From positions 930,001-994,000 of the forward strand of contig NC_062971.1 in the NCBI RefSeq assembly GCF_023078275.1: a stretch of 64,000 nt of DNA, in the 5' to 3' direction. The notes below the pieces were generated by a model. The model was not told where the DNA came from and searched no databases. It saw only the letters and a list, made by a program, of their open reading frames with translations. Every line of letters begins with the position of its first letter. The stretch's first letter is position 1. This DNA comes from Leguminivora glycinivorella (Eukaryota > Arthropoda > Insecta > Lepidoptera > Tortricidae). This document shows positions 1 to 9,214 of the stretch, piece after piece. A program made the position numbers and the translations under genes.

Positions 1-908
1 GTGTGTCTCAAACTATAGGGATGAGGCAGGCATCGATAACAGAAGTCGATAATAATTAATCAAGCAAATTATAATTTTAATGATGTCGTTGTTTTTCCTA
101 GATCTGTTTAATGTTTGGCACTATTATAATCATATTAAGATTCACTAATGACAATCCTGGGTAGTAGGTATCACGCGGGTGGACTAGCGATGGATAATAC
201 GATTAGAAGGTAAAGAAATATTTGACATTTTGACAAAACATTAATTTATTTTTCCAGACTAACTAATCAACAACGTTTACTGCGGTTGGTGGTACTAAAT
301 CATTATAAACAAACTTGGTTAAATAAATAAACTAGAAATGGTTTAGTCTTCATTAACTGTTATCAATACTGGTTCAAAGTGAAAAGTTTATTAAGTACAT
401 GTAATAAAACTCAAATCATTCTCTTTCGGAAAATTGCAAATATATTTCAAATGAATTGTGTGATCAAGGTTTGCAAATCATACTTTTTTATCGATATTTG
501 GTATTTTATCGACCATGCCCACATCTCTAAGACAAGTCTCGGTCAAATGATTTTTCTAATTTTCAATTATCCTTGTCAATATTATTATATGCTCTATTCT
601 AATTGCAATGAGGTTAATTCTTACAAAATATATAAATGAAGTCTCGTGGGGAGTGCGTCTTTTTATGAATAAATTGATATATAAATATCGACCCTATTTT
701 AAACCACATTAGGTAACTTCTTAAACAGCAAAAAATCGAAGTCTCGTGGGGAGTGTTCGTGACGTAATTTCTACCCACCAACAAATTTCAAATCGATTGC
801 ATTCGATCACATAAATCGATATTCGATGACGTATGACAAAAATATTATCATTTAGATAATAAAAACAGTAATACAACAATATTAAAGTTACTTACAAATG
901 GAATATTA
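1..908. other. AT-rich intergenic DNA, no gene seen
   Basis: No coding frame with recognisable motifs is present. An 86-codon open frame at 379-639 (+) has an AT-driven composition and no known motif, so I do not call it. The only structured item is an 18-bp perfect direct repeat, GAAGTCTCGTGGGGAGTG, at 638-655 and 738-755, whose starts are exactly 100 bp apart. Confidence 0.5.
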
Positions 909-1165
909 CAGGGACCGGACAACCCCTTCCGCGCTACAAGCCTTTCATTGGGAATCCCTAACGTAAGGATGACCCAATCGAGAGACTCTCCCTTTCGAAC
1001 TGCAAGCCCATTCATTTGACTAGCCCTTACAAAAAACTAAGCAAAACAATAAAGCTAGCCCTGTGCATTGGCTTAGCGCTATCCGATACGGCTTGCAAGC
1101 CTTTAATAAGGGTTACCCTTATTTTAAGCGCTATTTATAAGGCTTTCCCTTTTGTTAAAGCGTAG
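909..1165. repeat. AAGGGT-rich interspersed repeat, copy 1
   Basis: It begins CAGGGACCGG and carries repeated AAGGGTTACCCTTAT-like blocks that read similarly on both strands. A related copy in the opposite orientation lies at 7310-7534 and starts CCAGGGACCGG on the minus strand. The two flank the satellite palindrome symmetrically, which may be coincidence because the family looks dispersed. It is probably a non-autonomous DNA transposon; its ends are not firmly defined. Confidence 0.45.
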
Positions 1166-1393
1166 TCGAGCCTTGCGTAAAAGAGACAGGATTATGAATC
1201 TAAGCTATTGTAAGAACAGGAAGGAAAATGCGCTGTTGCCACTCCGCACTATGCGCCCCATTTTTAATTTTGCAACGAAACATGTTTTCGTTGGATAAAA
1301 GTAGAACACGGCTAGAAATTATTTTTAATGAACTGGGAGACAAGGAAGTGATGGATCGCCTGATGGTAAATGATCATCGCCGCCCATAGATCA
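1166..1393. repeat. Intergenic DNA with a short LINE-tail fragment
   Basis: Positions 1336-1390 resemble the interspersed repeat core GGTCGCCTGATGGTAAGCGA seen at 19478-19560 and 24962-25085, with several mismatches. Nothing else is recognisable. Confidence 0.35.
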
Positions 1394-1480
1394 GTATGTA
1401 CGTTCGTACGTATGAATGTATGTAGGTATGTATGTATGAATATAATTATGTAAATATGTATGTATGCATGTATATATACA
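1394..1480. repeat. Tetranucleotide microsatellite (TATG)n
   Basis: It is an imperfect run of TATG/TACG/GTAT units ending in TATATATA. It is a simple repeat immediately left of the satellite array. Confidence 0.8.
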
Positions 1481-1546
1481 GTGTTGGCCGAAAATCAATA
1501 CAATTAACCATTAACATTACACATTGAAAACGTTAATTGCCAACAT
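1481..1546. mobile_element. Short palindromic MITE-like element
   Basis: It starts GTGTTGGCCGAAAATC and ends AATTGCCAACAT, giving GTTGGC/GCCAAC inverted ends about 65 bp apart, with inner ATTAACC/GTTAAT-type symmetry. It abuts the first satellite monomer. The family is not identified. Confidence 0.35.
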
Positions 1547-1556
1547 AAAAACAAGC

Positions 1557-3545
1557 CGTTTTCGTCATCCAACTCGCCTTGATGAGTTAATTGGGTGAGC
1601 AGTTCCTAAGATAGAGCTGATGCTGAACCCTGGCTTTTCCCAGGGGAACGTGGGTTTGGTTTAACATAGGCAAGCGCTGTTTTCGTCATCGGACTTGTTT
1701 TGATGAGTACTTGAGTGAGCAGTAACCAAGGTAGAGCTGATGCTGAACCCTGGCTATTCCTAGGGGAACGCGGGTTTGGAGTAACATAGGCAAGCGCTGT
1801 TTTCGTCATCGGACTTGTCTTGATGAGTACTTGTGTGAGCAGTAACCAAGGTAGAGCTGATGCTGAACCCTGGCTACTCCTAAGGGAACTCGGGTTTCGT
1901 TGAACATAGGCAAACGCTGTTTTCTTCATCGGACTTGTATTGATGAGTACTTGAGTGAGCAGTAACCAAGGTAGAGCTGATGCTGAACCCTGGCTACTCC
2001 TAAGGGAACTCGGGTTTCGTGCTACATAGGCAAACGCTGTTTTCTTCATCGGGCTTGTATTGATGAGTACTTGAGTGAGCAGTAACCAAGGTAGAGCTGA
2101 TGCTGAACCCTGGCTTTTCCCAGGGGAACGCGGGTTTGGAGTAACATAGGCAAGCGCTGTTTTCTTCACCGGACTTGTCTTGGTGAGTACTTGAGTGAGC
2201 AGTAACCAAGGTAGAGCTGATGCTGAACCCTGGCTTTTCCCAGGGGAACGCGGGTTTGGAGTAACATAGGCAAGCGCTGTTTTCTTCACCGGACTTGTCT
2301 TGGTGAGTACTTGTGTGAGCAGTAACCAAGGTAGAGCTGATGCTGAACCCTGGCTATTCCTAGGGGAACGCGGGTTTGGAGTAACATAGGCAAGCGCTGT
2401 TTTCGTCATCGGACTTGTCTTGATGAGTACTTGAGTGAGCAGTAACCAAGGTAGAGCTGATGCTGAACCCTGGCTATTCCTAAGGGAACTCGGGTTTCGT
2501 GCAACATAGGCAAACGCTGTTTTCGTCATCGGACTTGTCTTGATGAGTACTTGAGTGAGCAGTAACCAAGGTAGAGCTGATGCTGAACCCTGGCTTTTCC
2601 CAGGGGAACGCGGGTTTGGTGTAACATAGGCAAGCGCTGTTTTCGTCATCGGACTTGTTTTGATGAGTACTTGAGTGAGCAGTAACCAGGGTAGAGCTGA
2701 TGCTGAACCCTGGCTATTCCTAGGGGAACTCGGGTTTCGTGCAACATAGGCAAACGCTGTTTTCATCATCGGATTTGTCTTGATGAGTACTTGAGTGAGC
2801 AGTAACCAAGGTAGAGCTGATGCTGAACCCTGGCTTTTCCCAGGGGAACGCGGGTTTGGTGTAACATAGGCAAGCGCTGTTTTCGTCATCGGACTTGTTT
2901 TGATGAGTACTTGAGTGAGCAGTAACCAGGGTAGAGCTGATGCTGAACCCTGGCTATTCCTAGGGAACTCGGGTTTCGTGCAACATAGGCAAACGCTGTT
3001 TTCATCATCGGATTTGTCTTGATGAGTACTTGAGTGAGCAGTAACCAAGGTAGAGCTGATGCTGAACCCTGGCTTTTCCCAGGGGAACGCGGGTTTGGTG
3101 TAACATAGGCAAGCGCTGTTTTCGTCATCGGACTTGTTTTGATGAGTACTTGAGTGAGCAGTAACCAGGGTAGAGCTGATGCTGAACCCTGGCTATTCCT
3201 AGGGGAACTCGGGTTTCGTGCAACATAGGTAAACGCTGTTTTTGTCAGCGGACTTGTCTTGATGAGTACTGGTAAAGCTGATATTGAACTCTGGCTGTAC
3301 CTAGGGGAACTTAGGTTTGGTGCAACATAGACAAACCCGGTTTCCGTTATAGGCCCTGCCTTTATGAGGACTTGGGTGCGCAGTACCCAAGCCACTGCTG
3401 TAGCTGAGACCTGGTGGTACCTAGGGGAACTCAGGTTCGGTGCAATATAAATAAACGCTGTTTTTTGTTCATAGTATGTTTCGTGTGAAATATCTTAGAC
3501 TCGTCTTTATGACTGGTACTTGGTTGAGTTGAGTAGTACCATAGA
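1557..3545 (-). repeat. 120-bp satellite array, left arm (inverted relative to right arm)
   Basis: About 16 monomers of 120 bp are present; the phrase TGCTGAACCCTGGC recurs every 120 bp from 1620 (one monomer near 2941 is 1 bp shorter). From 2461 to 3240 two monomer types alternate: one with TTTTCCCAGGGGAACGCG, the other with TATTCCTAGGGGAACTCG. This gives a 240-bp higher-order unit. Monomers decay toward the inner edge (3260-3545) and at the outer edge. On the reverse complement the monomer is clearly homologous to that of the right arm, at roughly 80-85% by eye. Because 120 is a multiple of 3 and monomers lack stops in some frames, long open frames run through (for example 1606-3048, minus); I regard these as artefacts of periodicity. 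Confidence 0.93.
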
Positions 3546-3786
3546 ATCTGTCAAACTATTTCTGTTGATTGTTGTGAATTCTATGAAGATCGTTTGAAAC
3601 CACAGACCAACCCCTATAGACATCCATTACAAGACGACTCGCGGTCGCCAGCCTTCCTAGTATTTGCACTGATATAAGCGCGGGCGTTCGCCGTGCCCGA
3701 TCAGTAGCGACCAAGTAACAGACCCGAAAGCAGTGCGTGTTTTTCGCAGTAAAAAAATTGAAAAAGGGTATTTTGATATTTTAAAG
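3546..3786. promoter_or_regulatory. Loop between the satellite arms; possible THAP 5' leader
   Basis: This is non-repetitive DNA inside the palindrome. Toward its right end it is GC-richer, contains an insect initiator-like ATCAGTA near 3700, and leads into the THAP start codon at 3787. No TATA box is obvious. Calling it a promoter is inference from position only. Confidence 0.25.
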
Positions 3787-3903
3787 ATGTCCACCTGTAG
3801 TGTGAAATGGTGTGGAAAGGTAACAAGAAGCTCAAATTTAAAAACAGACGTCATTACATTCCACATAAAAGTCGTATTAATAATTTATTCAGAGCCGGCA
3901 TAG
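3787..3903 (+). pseudogene. THAP zinc-finger N-terminal fragment (38 codons)
   Basis: The 38-residue frame begins MSTCSVKWCGK and reaches VITFH at residues 22-26, then runs into unrelated residues and a stop. THAP domains begin with Met, a Cys-X(2-4)-Cys pair and a conserved (S/T)FH followed by FP. Here Cys4 and Cys9 plus Phe25-His26 fit that start, but the following FP, the Trp and the distal Cys-X2-His are absent. THAP domains bind DNA and occur in host regulators and in P-element and Kolobok-type transposases. The fragment could be a 5' exon whose continuation is elsewhere, although no canonical GT donor sits directly after the conserved block, or a truncated relic. It lies in the loop between inverted satellite arms. 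A second THAP start at 7612 (-) aligns with it residue for residue at the conserved positions. Confidence 0.55.
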
Positions 3904-4420
3904 GTCAACTTACATTGGCCACTTACGCGTCAGTAGAGGGACAGTCCCTTTCATCTGGCGCGACTGCCCGCCGTCCTTGAAACGGCCAATCACAGCGCGC
4001 TTAACACATTCCCCGCCCGCTCCTCGCACCCCTGGCACTGGTGACTCGTATCGCGAACAAAATATACAAGAATGCTACTCTATAGGAGGTTCTCTGTGTT
4101 TGAAACAGAAATACTTTTCTAGTGGCAATCAAGCATACAGCCCGTCTGATAGTAAATAGTTACCGCAGTCTATGGACGCTTGGAACTCCAGTATTCTCTT
4201 TATTTCCTGTGTTACTATTAGTGAAATCGACTGTACTTAATTTTGATATTCAAATGGATATACATACGTATTTTTTTAGACATAAATAAAGTGTTTTATG
4301 TATGGCAAATTAATAAATTTGTTCTAACTACTTGATGTTAATATTCACTTCTGGTAGGATTTTTGTTCAGTTAATATTATGTTTTATGCCTAACTTGACA
4401 TTGCATGAAATATTTCTATA
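3904..4420. other. Right half of the palindrome loop
   Basis: Positions 3900-4060 are locally GC-rich. Positions 4125-4200 contain a degraded copy of a lepidopteran LINE-like end (CTATGGACGCTTGGAACTCC). Positions 4200-4420 are AT-rich with nothing recognisable. Confidence 0.4.
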
Positions 4421-6548
4421 TTATAATGCACCGAAACCAGAGTTGCCCTAGATACCGCCAGGGCTCAGCTACAACGCTGTCTTGGCTATTACGCACCCAA
4501 GTCCTCGTCAAGACAAGTCCGATGACGCAAACAGAGTTTGCCTATGTTACACCAAACCCGAGTTCCCCTAGGTACAGCCAGGTTTCAGCATCAGCTCTAT
4601 CTCGGGTACATCTCACCCAAATACTCATTAAGACAAGTCCAATGACGAAAACAGCGTTTGCCTGTGTTACACTAAACCCGAGTTCCCCTAGATGCAGCCA
4701 GGGTTCAGCATCAGCTGGACTTCGGGTACTGCTCACTCAAGTACTCATCAAGACAAGTCCGATGACGAAAACAGCTTTTGCCTGTGTTACACTAAACCCG
4801 AGTTCCCCTAGGTGCAGCCAGAGTTCAGCATCAGCTGGACTTCGGGTACTGCTCACTCGAGTACTCATCAAGACAAGTCCGATGACGAAAACAGCGTTTG
4901 CCTGTGTTTCACTAAACCCGAGTTCCCCTAGGTGCAGCCAAGGTTTAGCATCAGCTGGAATTCGGGTACTACTCACTCGAGTACTCATCAAGACAAGTCC
5001 GATGACGAAAACAGCGTTTGCCTGTGTTACACTAAACTCGAGTTCCCCTAGGTGCATCCAGGGTTCAGCATCAGTTGGACTTCGGGTACTGCTCACTAGA
5101 GTACTCATCAAGACAAGTCCGATGACGAAAACAGCGTTTGCCTGTGTTACACTAAACCCCAGTTCCCCTAGGTGCAGCCAGAGTTCAGCAACAGCTGGAC
5201 TTTGGGTACTGCTTGCTCGAGTACTCATCAAGACAAGTCCGATGACGAAAACAGCGGTTGCCTGGGTTACACTAAACCCGAGTTCCCCTAGGTGCAGCCA
5301 GGGTTCAGCATCAGCTGGATTTCGGGTACTGCTCACTCGAGTACTCATCAAGACAAGTCCGATGACGAAAACAGCGTTTGCCTGTGTTACACTAAACCCG
5401 AGTTCCCCTAGGTGCAGCCAGGGTTCAGCATCAGCTGGACTTTGGGTATTGCTCACTCGAGTAGTCATCAAGACAAGTCCGATGACGAAAACAGCGTTTG
5501 CCTGTGTTACACTAAACCCGAGTTCCCCTAGGTGCAGCCAGGGTTCTGCATCAGCTGGACTTTGGGTATTGCTCACTCGAGTACTGATCAAGACAAGTCC
5601 GATGACGAAAACAGCGTTTGCCTGTGTTACACTAAACCCGATTTCCCCTAGGTGCAGCCAGGGTTCAGCATCAACTGGACTTCGGGTACTGCTCACTCGA
5701 GTACTCATCAAGACAAGTCCGATGACGAAAACAGCGTTTGCCTGTGTTACACTAAACCCGAGTTCCCATAGGTGCAGCCAGGGTTCAGCATCAGCTGGAA
5801 TTTGGGTACTGCTCACTCGAGTACTCATCAAGACAAGTCCGATGACGAAAACAGCGTTTGCCTGTGTTACACTAAACCCGAGTTCCCCTAGATGCAGCCA
5901 GGGTTCAGCATCAGCTGGACTTCGGGTACTGCTCACTCGAGTACTCATCAAGATAACTCCGATGACGAAAACAGCGTTTGCCTGTGTTACACTAAACCCG
6001 AGTTCCCCTAGATGCAGCCAGGGTTCAGCATCAGCTGGACTTCGGGTACTGCTCACTCGAGTACTCATCACGACAAGTCCGATGACGAAAACAGCGTTTG
6101 CCTGTGTTTCACTAAACCCGAGTTCCCCTAGGTGCAGCCAAGGTTCAGCATCAGCTGGAATTCGGGTACTGCTCACTCGAGTACTCATCAAGACAAGTCC
6201 GATGACGAAAACAGCGTTTGCCTGTGTTACACTAAACTCGAGTTCCCCTAGGTGCATCCAGGGTTCAGCATCAGCTGGACTTCGGGTACTGCTCACTAGA
6301 GTACTCATCAAGACAAGTCCGATGTCGAAACCAGCGTTTGCCTGTGTTACACTAAACCCGAGTTCCCCTAGGTACAGCCAGGGTTCAGCATCAGCTGGAC
6401 TTCGGGTACTGCTCACTCGAGTACTCATCAAGACAAGTCCGATGACGAAAACAGCGTTTGCCTGTATTACACTAAACCCGAGTTCCCCTAGGTGCAGCCA
6501 GGGTTCAGCATCAGCTAGACTTCGGGTACTCATCAAGACAAGTCCGAT
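4421..6548 (+). repeat. 120-bp satellite array, right arm
   Basis: About 18 monomers of 120 bp are present; AGTTCCCCTAGGTGCAGCC recurs every 120 bp. Most monomers are nearly identical. A block at 4861-5100 shares its private variants with 6061-6300 (GTTTCACTAAAC, GGAATTCGGG, AACTCGAG, GTGCATCC, CACTAGAG), so a ten-monomer, 1,200-bp segment has been duplicated within the array. The innermost monomer (4430-4520) is degenerate and matches the innermost monomer of the left arm, including CTCAGCTACA and GCACCCAAGTCCTC. This fits a mirror-image origin. Frames stay open on both strands (4405-6591 plus, 4737-6620 minus), each encoding a 40-residue repeat; I see no sign that either is a gene. Confidence 0.95.
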
Positions 6549-7092
6549 AAAAAAAACCGGCCAAGAGCGTGTCGGGCCATGCTCAGTGTAGGGTTCCGAA
6601 GTTTTCCATATGTTTCTCAAAAACTACTGAACCTATCAAGTTCAAAACAATTTTCCTAGAAAGTCTTTACAAAGTTCTACTTTTGTGATTTTTTTCATAT
6701 TTTTTAAACTTGTGGTTCAAAAGTTAGAGGGGGGGGGGGCGCACTTTTTTCCTTTAGGAGCGATTATTTCCGAAAATATTAATATTATCAAAAAGCAATC
6801 TTAGTAAACCCTTTATTCATTCTTAAATACCTATCCAACAATATATCACACGTTGGGGTTGGAATGAAAAATATTATCAGCCCCTATTTTACATGTAGGG
6901 GGGGTACCCTAATAATTTTTTTTTCCATTTTTTATTTTTACACTGTTGGCGTGATTGATATACATATTGGGACCAAATTTCAGCTTTCTAGTGCTAACGG
7001 TTACTGTGATTATGCGCGGACGGACGGACGGACGGACAGACAGACATGGCGAAACTATAAGGGTTCCTAGTTGACTACGGAACCCTAAAAAG
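6549..7092 (+). mobile_element. LINE-like 3' end inserted in the satellite
   Basis: It begins with an A-run and CCGGCCAAGAGCGTG and ends with a GACGGACGGACAGACAGA run followed by GACTACGGAACCCTAAAA. A reverse-complement copy occupies 40791-41307. This end structure is very common in moth genomes and I take it as a LINE 3' terminus or derived non-autonomous element. The satellite monomer breaks off after AGTCCGAT at 6548 and resumes at CAGCGTTTGCCTG (7093), so the element inserted into the array and about 8 bp of monomer are missing or merged with its A-run. The open frames at 6864-7121 are not genes. Confidence 0.6.
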
Positions 7093-7114
7093 CAGCGTTT
7101 GCCTGTGTTACACC
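7093..7114 (+). repeat. Satellite stub beyond the insertion
   Basis: CAGCGTTTGCCTGTGTTACA matches the 120-bp monomer directly after the point where the array stops at 6548, so it is the severed end of the right arm. Confidence 0.75.
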
Positions 7115-7309
7115 TGAGCAAAGAAGGAGCCTATCATAACTATAAGTATTTGGTATTGAAAATTGAACCTTATTTTATCTACAGCCGTTTCCATCAAACA
7201 GAAACGCGCAAATATCACACACAGTGCCGCCGTAGGTAACGATCGTATGTTATTTCGTTCGGAGTAATGTGTGCTTTATGAGCGAGGTACAGGATTTAAA
7301 CTCGCACGA
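7115..7309. other. Intergenic DNA, nothing recognised
   Basis: There is no coding or repeat signal that I can support. Confidence 0.4.
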
Positions 7310-7534
7310 TATGCTATAAGGGAAAGCAAATAAAACCCAATATAAGGCTTACCCTTATGGCGTTAGGCTGAGCCGATGATAAGGGTTTTGAAAGGGTATT
7401 GGGCTATTTTAGGTAAGCGCTTTCGTTAGGGCTTTAAAAGCAAAATGAAAGGGTATCGCGTCAAAAGGGTAGGGTAAGTTAAGCCTAACGAAATACCCAT
7501 ACAAAACCCCGTATAAGGGATAGCGGGCCGGTCC
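7310..7534 (-). repeat. AAGGGT-rich interspersed repeat, copy 2
   Basis: On the minus strand it starts GGGACCGGCCCGC and continues with CCCTTATAC and AAGGGTAAG-like blocks. It is related to 909-1165 in inverted orientation. It begins exactly where the THAP coding similarity at 7535-7612 stops, so it probably inserted into that coding sequence. Confidence 0.45.
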
Positions 7535-7612
7535 CTGGAATATTATGCCATCTTTTTGCAAACTTGAGGTATTTGAGCGCTTATTACAAGTGTTCACAGC
7601 ACACGCGGGCAT
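7535..7612 (-). pseudogene. THAP zinc-finger N-terminal fragment, interrupted
   Basis: On the minus strand an ATG at 7612 opens a frame beginning MPACAVNTCNKRSN and reaching GIIFQ at residue 26. The start Met-Pro-x-Cys-Ala-Val-x-x-Cys is the textbook opening of a THAP (C2CH zinc finger, DNA-binding) domain: Cys4 and Cys9, then Phe25 at the conserved SFH position (His replaced by Gln here). After residue 26 the sequence passes into the interspersed repeat at 7310-7534, so the rest of the zinc site is lost. The open frame continues to 7409, but those residues are repeat-derived. The sequence aligns without gaps with the fragment at 3787 at Cys4, Cys9 and Phe25. It is probably a broken first exon of a host or transposon THAP protein. 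Confidence 0.6.
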
Positions 7613-7766
7613 TTTTAATTACCAGTGATATGTGTCGTGGCGATTCTGTGAATGAGCATGAATCGATTGTGAAATTGTATTTACGTGACTTTATGAACAT
7701 TTGTTCAAGTTTTTTGGCAGAGGGGTAAGTAACTGAAAGGCTACTCCAGTCTATATTTCCTCCGAG

Positions 7767-7907
7767 GCACGACCACACCCCATGTCAAAACTCCGAAACC
7801 ATGAGGGTATTTTTTTTTAAAAGGTAAGTACAAAAAAGTACATTTTTTTTCGTGAATTTGTACTGCAACAGAAATTTAAAATCTCATTAAATATAGTGTG
7901 GTCGTGC
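7767..7907. mobile_element. MITE, GCACGACCAC ends, copy 1
   Basis: This 141-bp element has perfect GCACGACCAC / GTGGTCGTGC inverted ends. Its interior shares AAAAAAGTACATTTTTTTTC and TCGTGAATTTGTAC with the next element. It is non-coding. Confidence 0.75.
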
Positions 7908-7924
7908 CAGGGAGTACCTACCTA

Positions 7925-8058
7925 GCACGACCACGGGCCCTATGTCGAAACTCCAAAATCATAAGGGTACATTTTTTTTAAACGTCAGTACAAAAAAGTA
8001 CATTTTTTTTCGTGAATTTGTACCGCATCAGAATTAATAAAATCATCCGTGGTCGTGC
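7925..8058. mobile_element. MITE, GCACGACCAC ends, copy 2 in direct tandem
   Basis: This 134-bp element has the same ends and interior as the copy 17 bp upstream, in the same orientation, giving a tandem MITE pair. Confidence 0.75.
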
Positions 8059-8597
8059 TGTATAGTATCACACACTTAATGGTATTATTGGCCATGATCA
8101 TCACAGGTATATGTATAGAAGTGCTCCAATAGAGGAAGGAACCTCAACTCCAAAAAAATAATCCTGTTACTAAAATAAAGTATTTCATTAATTGACTTTG
8201 TTTATTTGTGATGTTCTCGAGTAGTAAAGAAATAGAAATATGTTATTTGCAGAAAAAGGGTACATAGCATCATATATAGAATTAGCTTTTGCCGGCGGCT
8301 TCGCCCGCGTAATAAATTTTCATTTGGATCCGTAGGTTTCTATGCATACGTTTGTCTGCGTTTTTTTCGATTACTCATATTACTATTGTCTTTAAAGAAA
8401 TGCTTGCAATGATTGTAGAAATGTTACACAGCGACCACAGCGTAGGTAGTAGGTACGAGTAGATATGTATTCTATAAGCACTGGTATGGGGAAACTACAT
8501 ACAACAGAACTCACATAGCCCGTATCTCGACACTATTGTCGGTGGGTAAAAAGTACTTTCTCGCATTATCGCTTACAATTACCGCTTGCCGACCGAT
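8059..8597. other. Intergenic DNA
   Basis: Around 8285-8310 a short piece (GCGGCTTCGCCCGCGTAATA) resembles the start of the repeat at 34409. Otherwise nothing is recognised. Confidence 0.4.
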
Positions 8598-8661
8598 TAC
8601 CCCTATCCCTATCCCTAACCCTATCCCTATCCCCATCCCTAACCCTATCCCTATCCCTATT
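8598..8661. repeat. Hexamer microsatellite CCCTAT/CCCTAA
   Basis: About ten units are present, mostly CCCTAT with a few CCCTAA and CCCCAT. Insect telomeres are TTAGG pentamers, so this is best treated as a simple repeat and not as an interstitial telomere. Confidence 0.8.
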
Positions 8662-9073
8662 AGAGTTTGCTCCCGGGAAATACCGGTACCTACCGAAAAT
8701 ACCGGGAATTCCCGGGATTTTCAGCCAAGAAAAGAACCGGGAAATCAACTTGAAGGCTCTTTTAAAATATCCAAAATTATACCCTGTAATTTATGAATTT
8801 ATTATGCACACTATTGGCGCTTTATAAATAATTTAGTAATTGTTCAAAAATACTTCTTTTCAGTCATAAAACATGTTTTGTGTAGTTACTAAATAGTCAT
8901 AAGTTTAGCATTTCAATATGTGCAATTATTACTTTTATGTTTAACATGGTAATTGTTATTCCTGTTATTTGTATGTTGTATTAAATATTGTATGTTTGAG
9001 CTGATGGCCAAGTTGCCAATGCTCCCAATAAATTAAAAAAAAATTAGCTTTGACAATTTTGACACAAGGACTT
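8662..9073. other. Palindromic CCGGG-rich segment, then AT-rich DNA
   Basis: Positions 8668-8745 contain ACCGGTACC and GGGAATTCCCGGG self-complementary stretches. Positions 9000-9040 (GATGGCCAAGTTGCCAATGC, then AATAAATTAAAA) look like an interspersed repeat tail. No gene is seen. Confidence 0.35.
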
Positions 9074-9214
9074 AGCTGAAATGTCAATCGTTGACGCTAG
9101 ACGCCGATCAAAATTCAGTCTAGCTCTGTCACGTCAATACGGAAAAGTGATAGAGATAGCTAAGCTACGATAACGATGTTATCATAATCGTTTGTGCATT
9201 TGGCTACGGGCCCC
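9074..9214 (-). mobile_element. MITE with TACGTAGCC-type end, copy 1
   Basis: It reads as the reverse complement of 27438-27577: GTCAATCGTTGACGCTAGAC at one end and GCATTTGGCTACGGGCC at the other. A more divergent relative is at 41803-41925. It is non-coding. Confidence 0.6.

Noticed and set aside
1557..6548. CRISPR array
   Set aside because: The repeats are directly abutting 120-bp monomers without unique spacers, in a eukaryotic genome with no cas genes.
4740..6548. Hammerhead ribozyme in each satellite monomer (GATGA...CGAAA motif)
   Set aside because: The monomer has CCGATGACGAAAAC: the core CUGAUGA is not matched and there is no stem II between GATGA and CGAAA, so the fold is not possible.
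1606..6620. Open frames of 480, 728 and 627 codons as protein-coding genes
   Set aside because: They follow exactly the 120-bp satellite period, are open on both strands, start and end at array edges, and their variants look unconstrained.
8598..8661. Interstitial telomere repeat
   Set aside because: Most units are CCCTAT, and insect telomeres are built on TTAGG pentamers; a simple microsatellite explains it.
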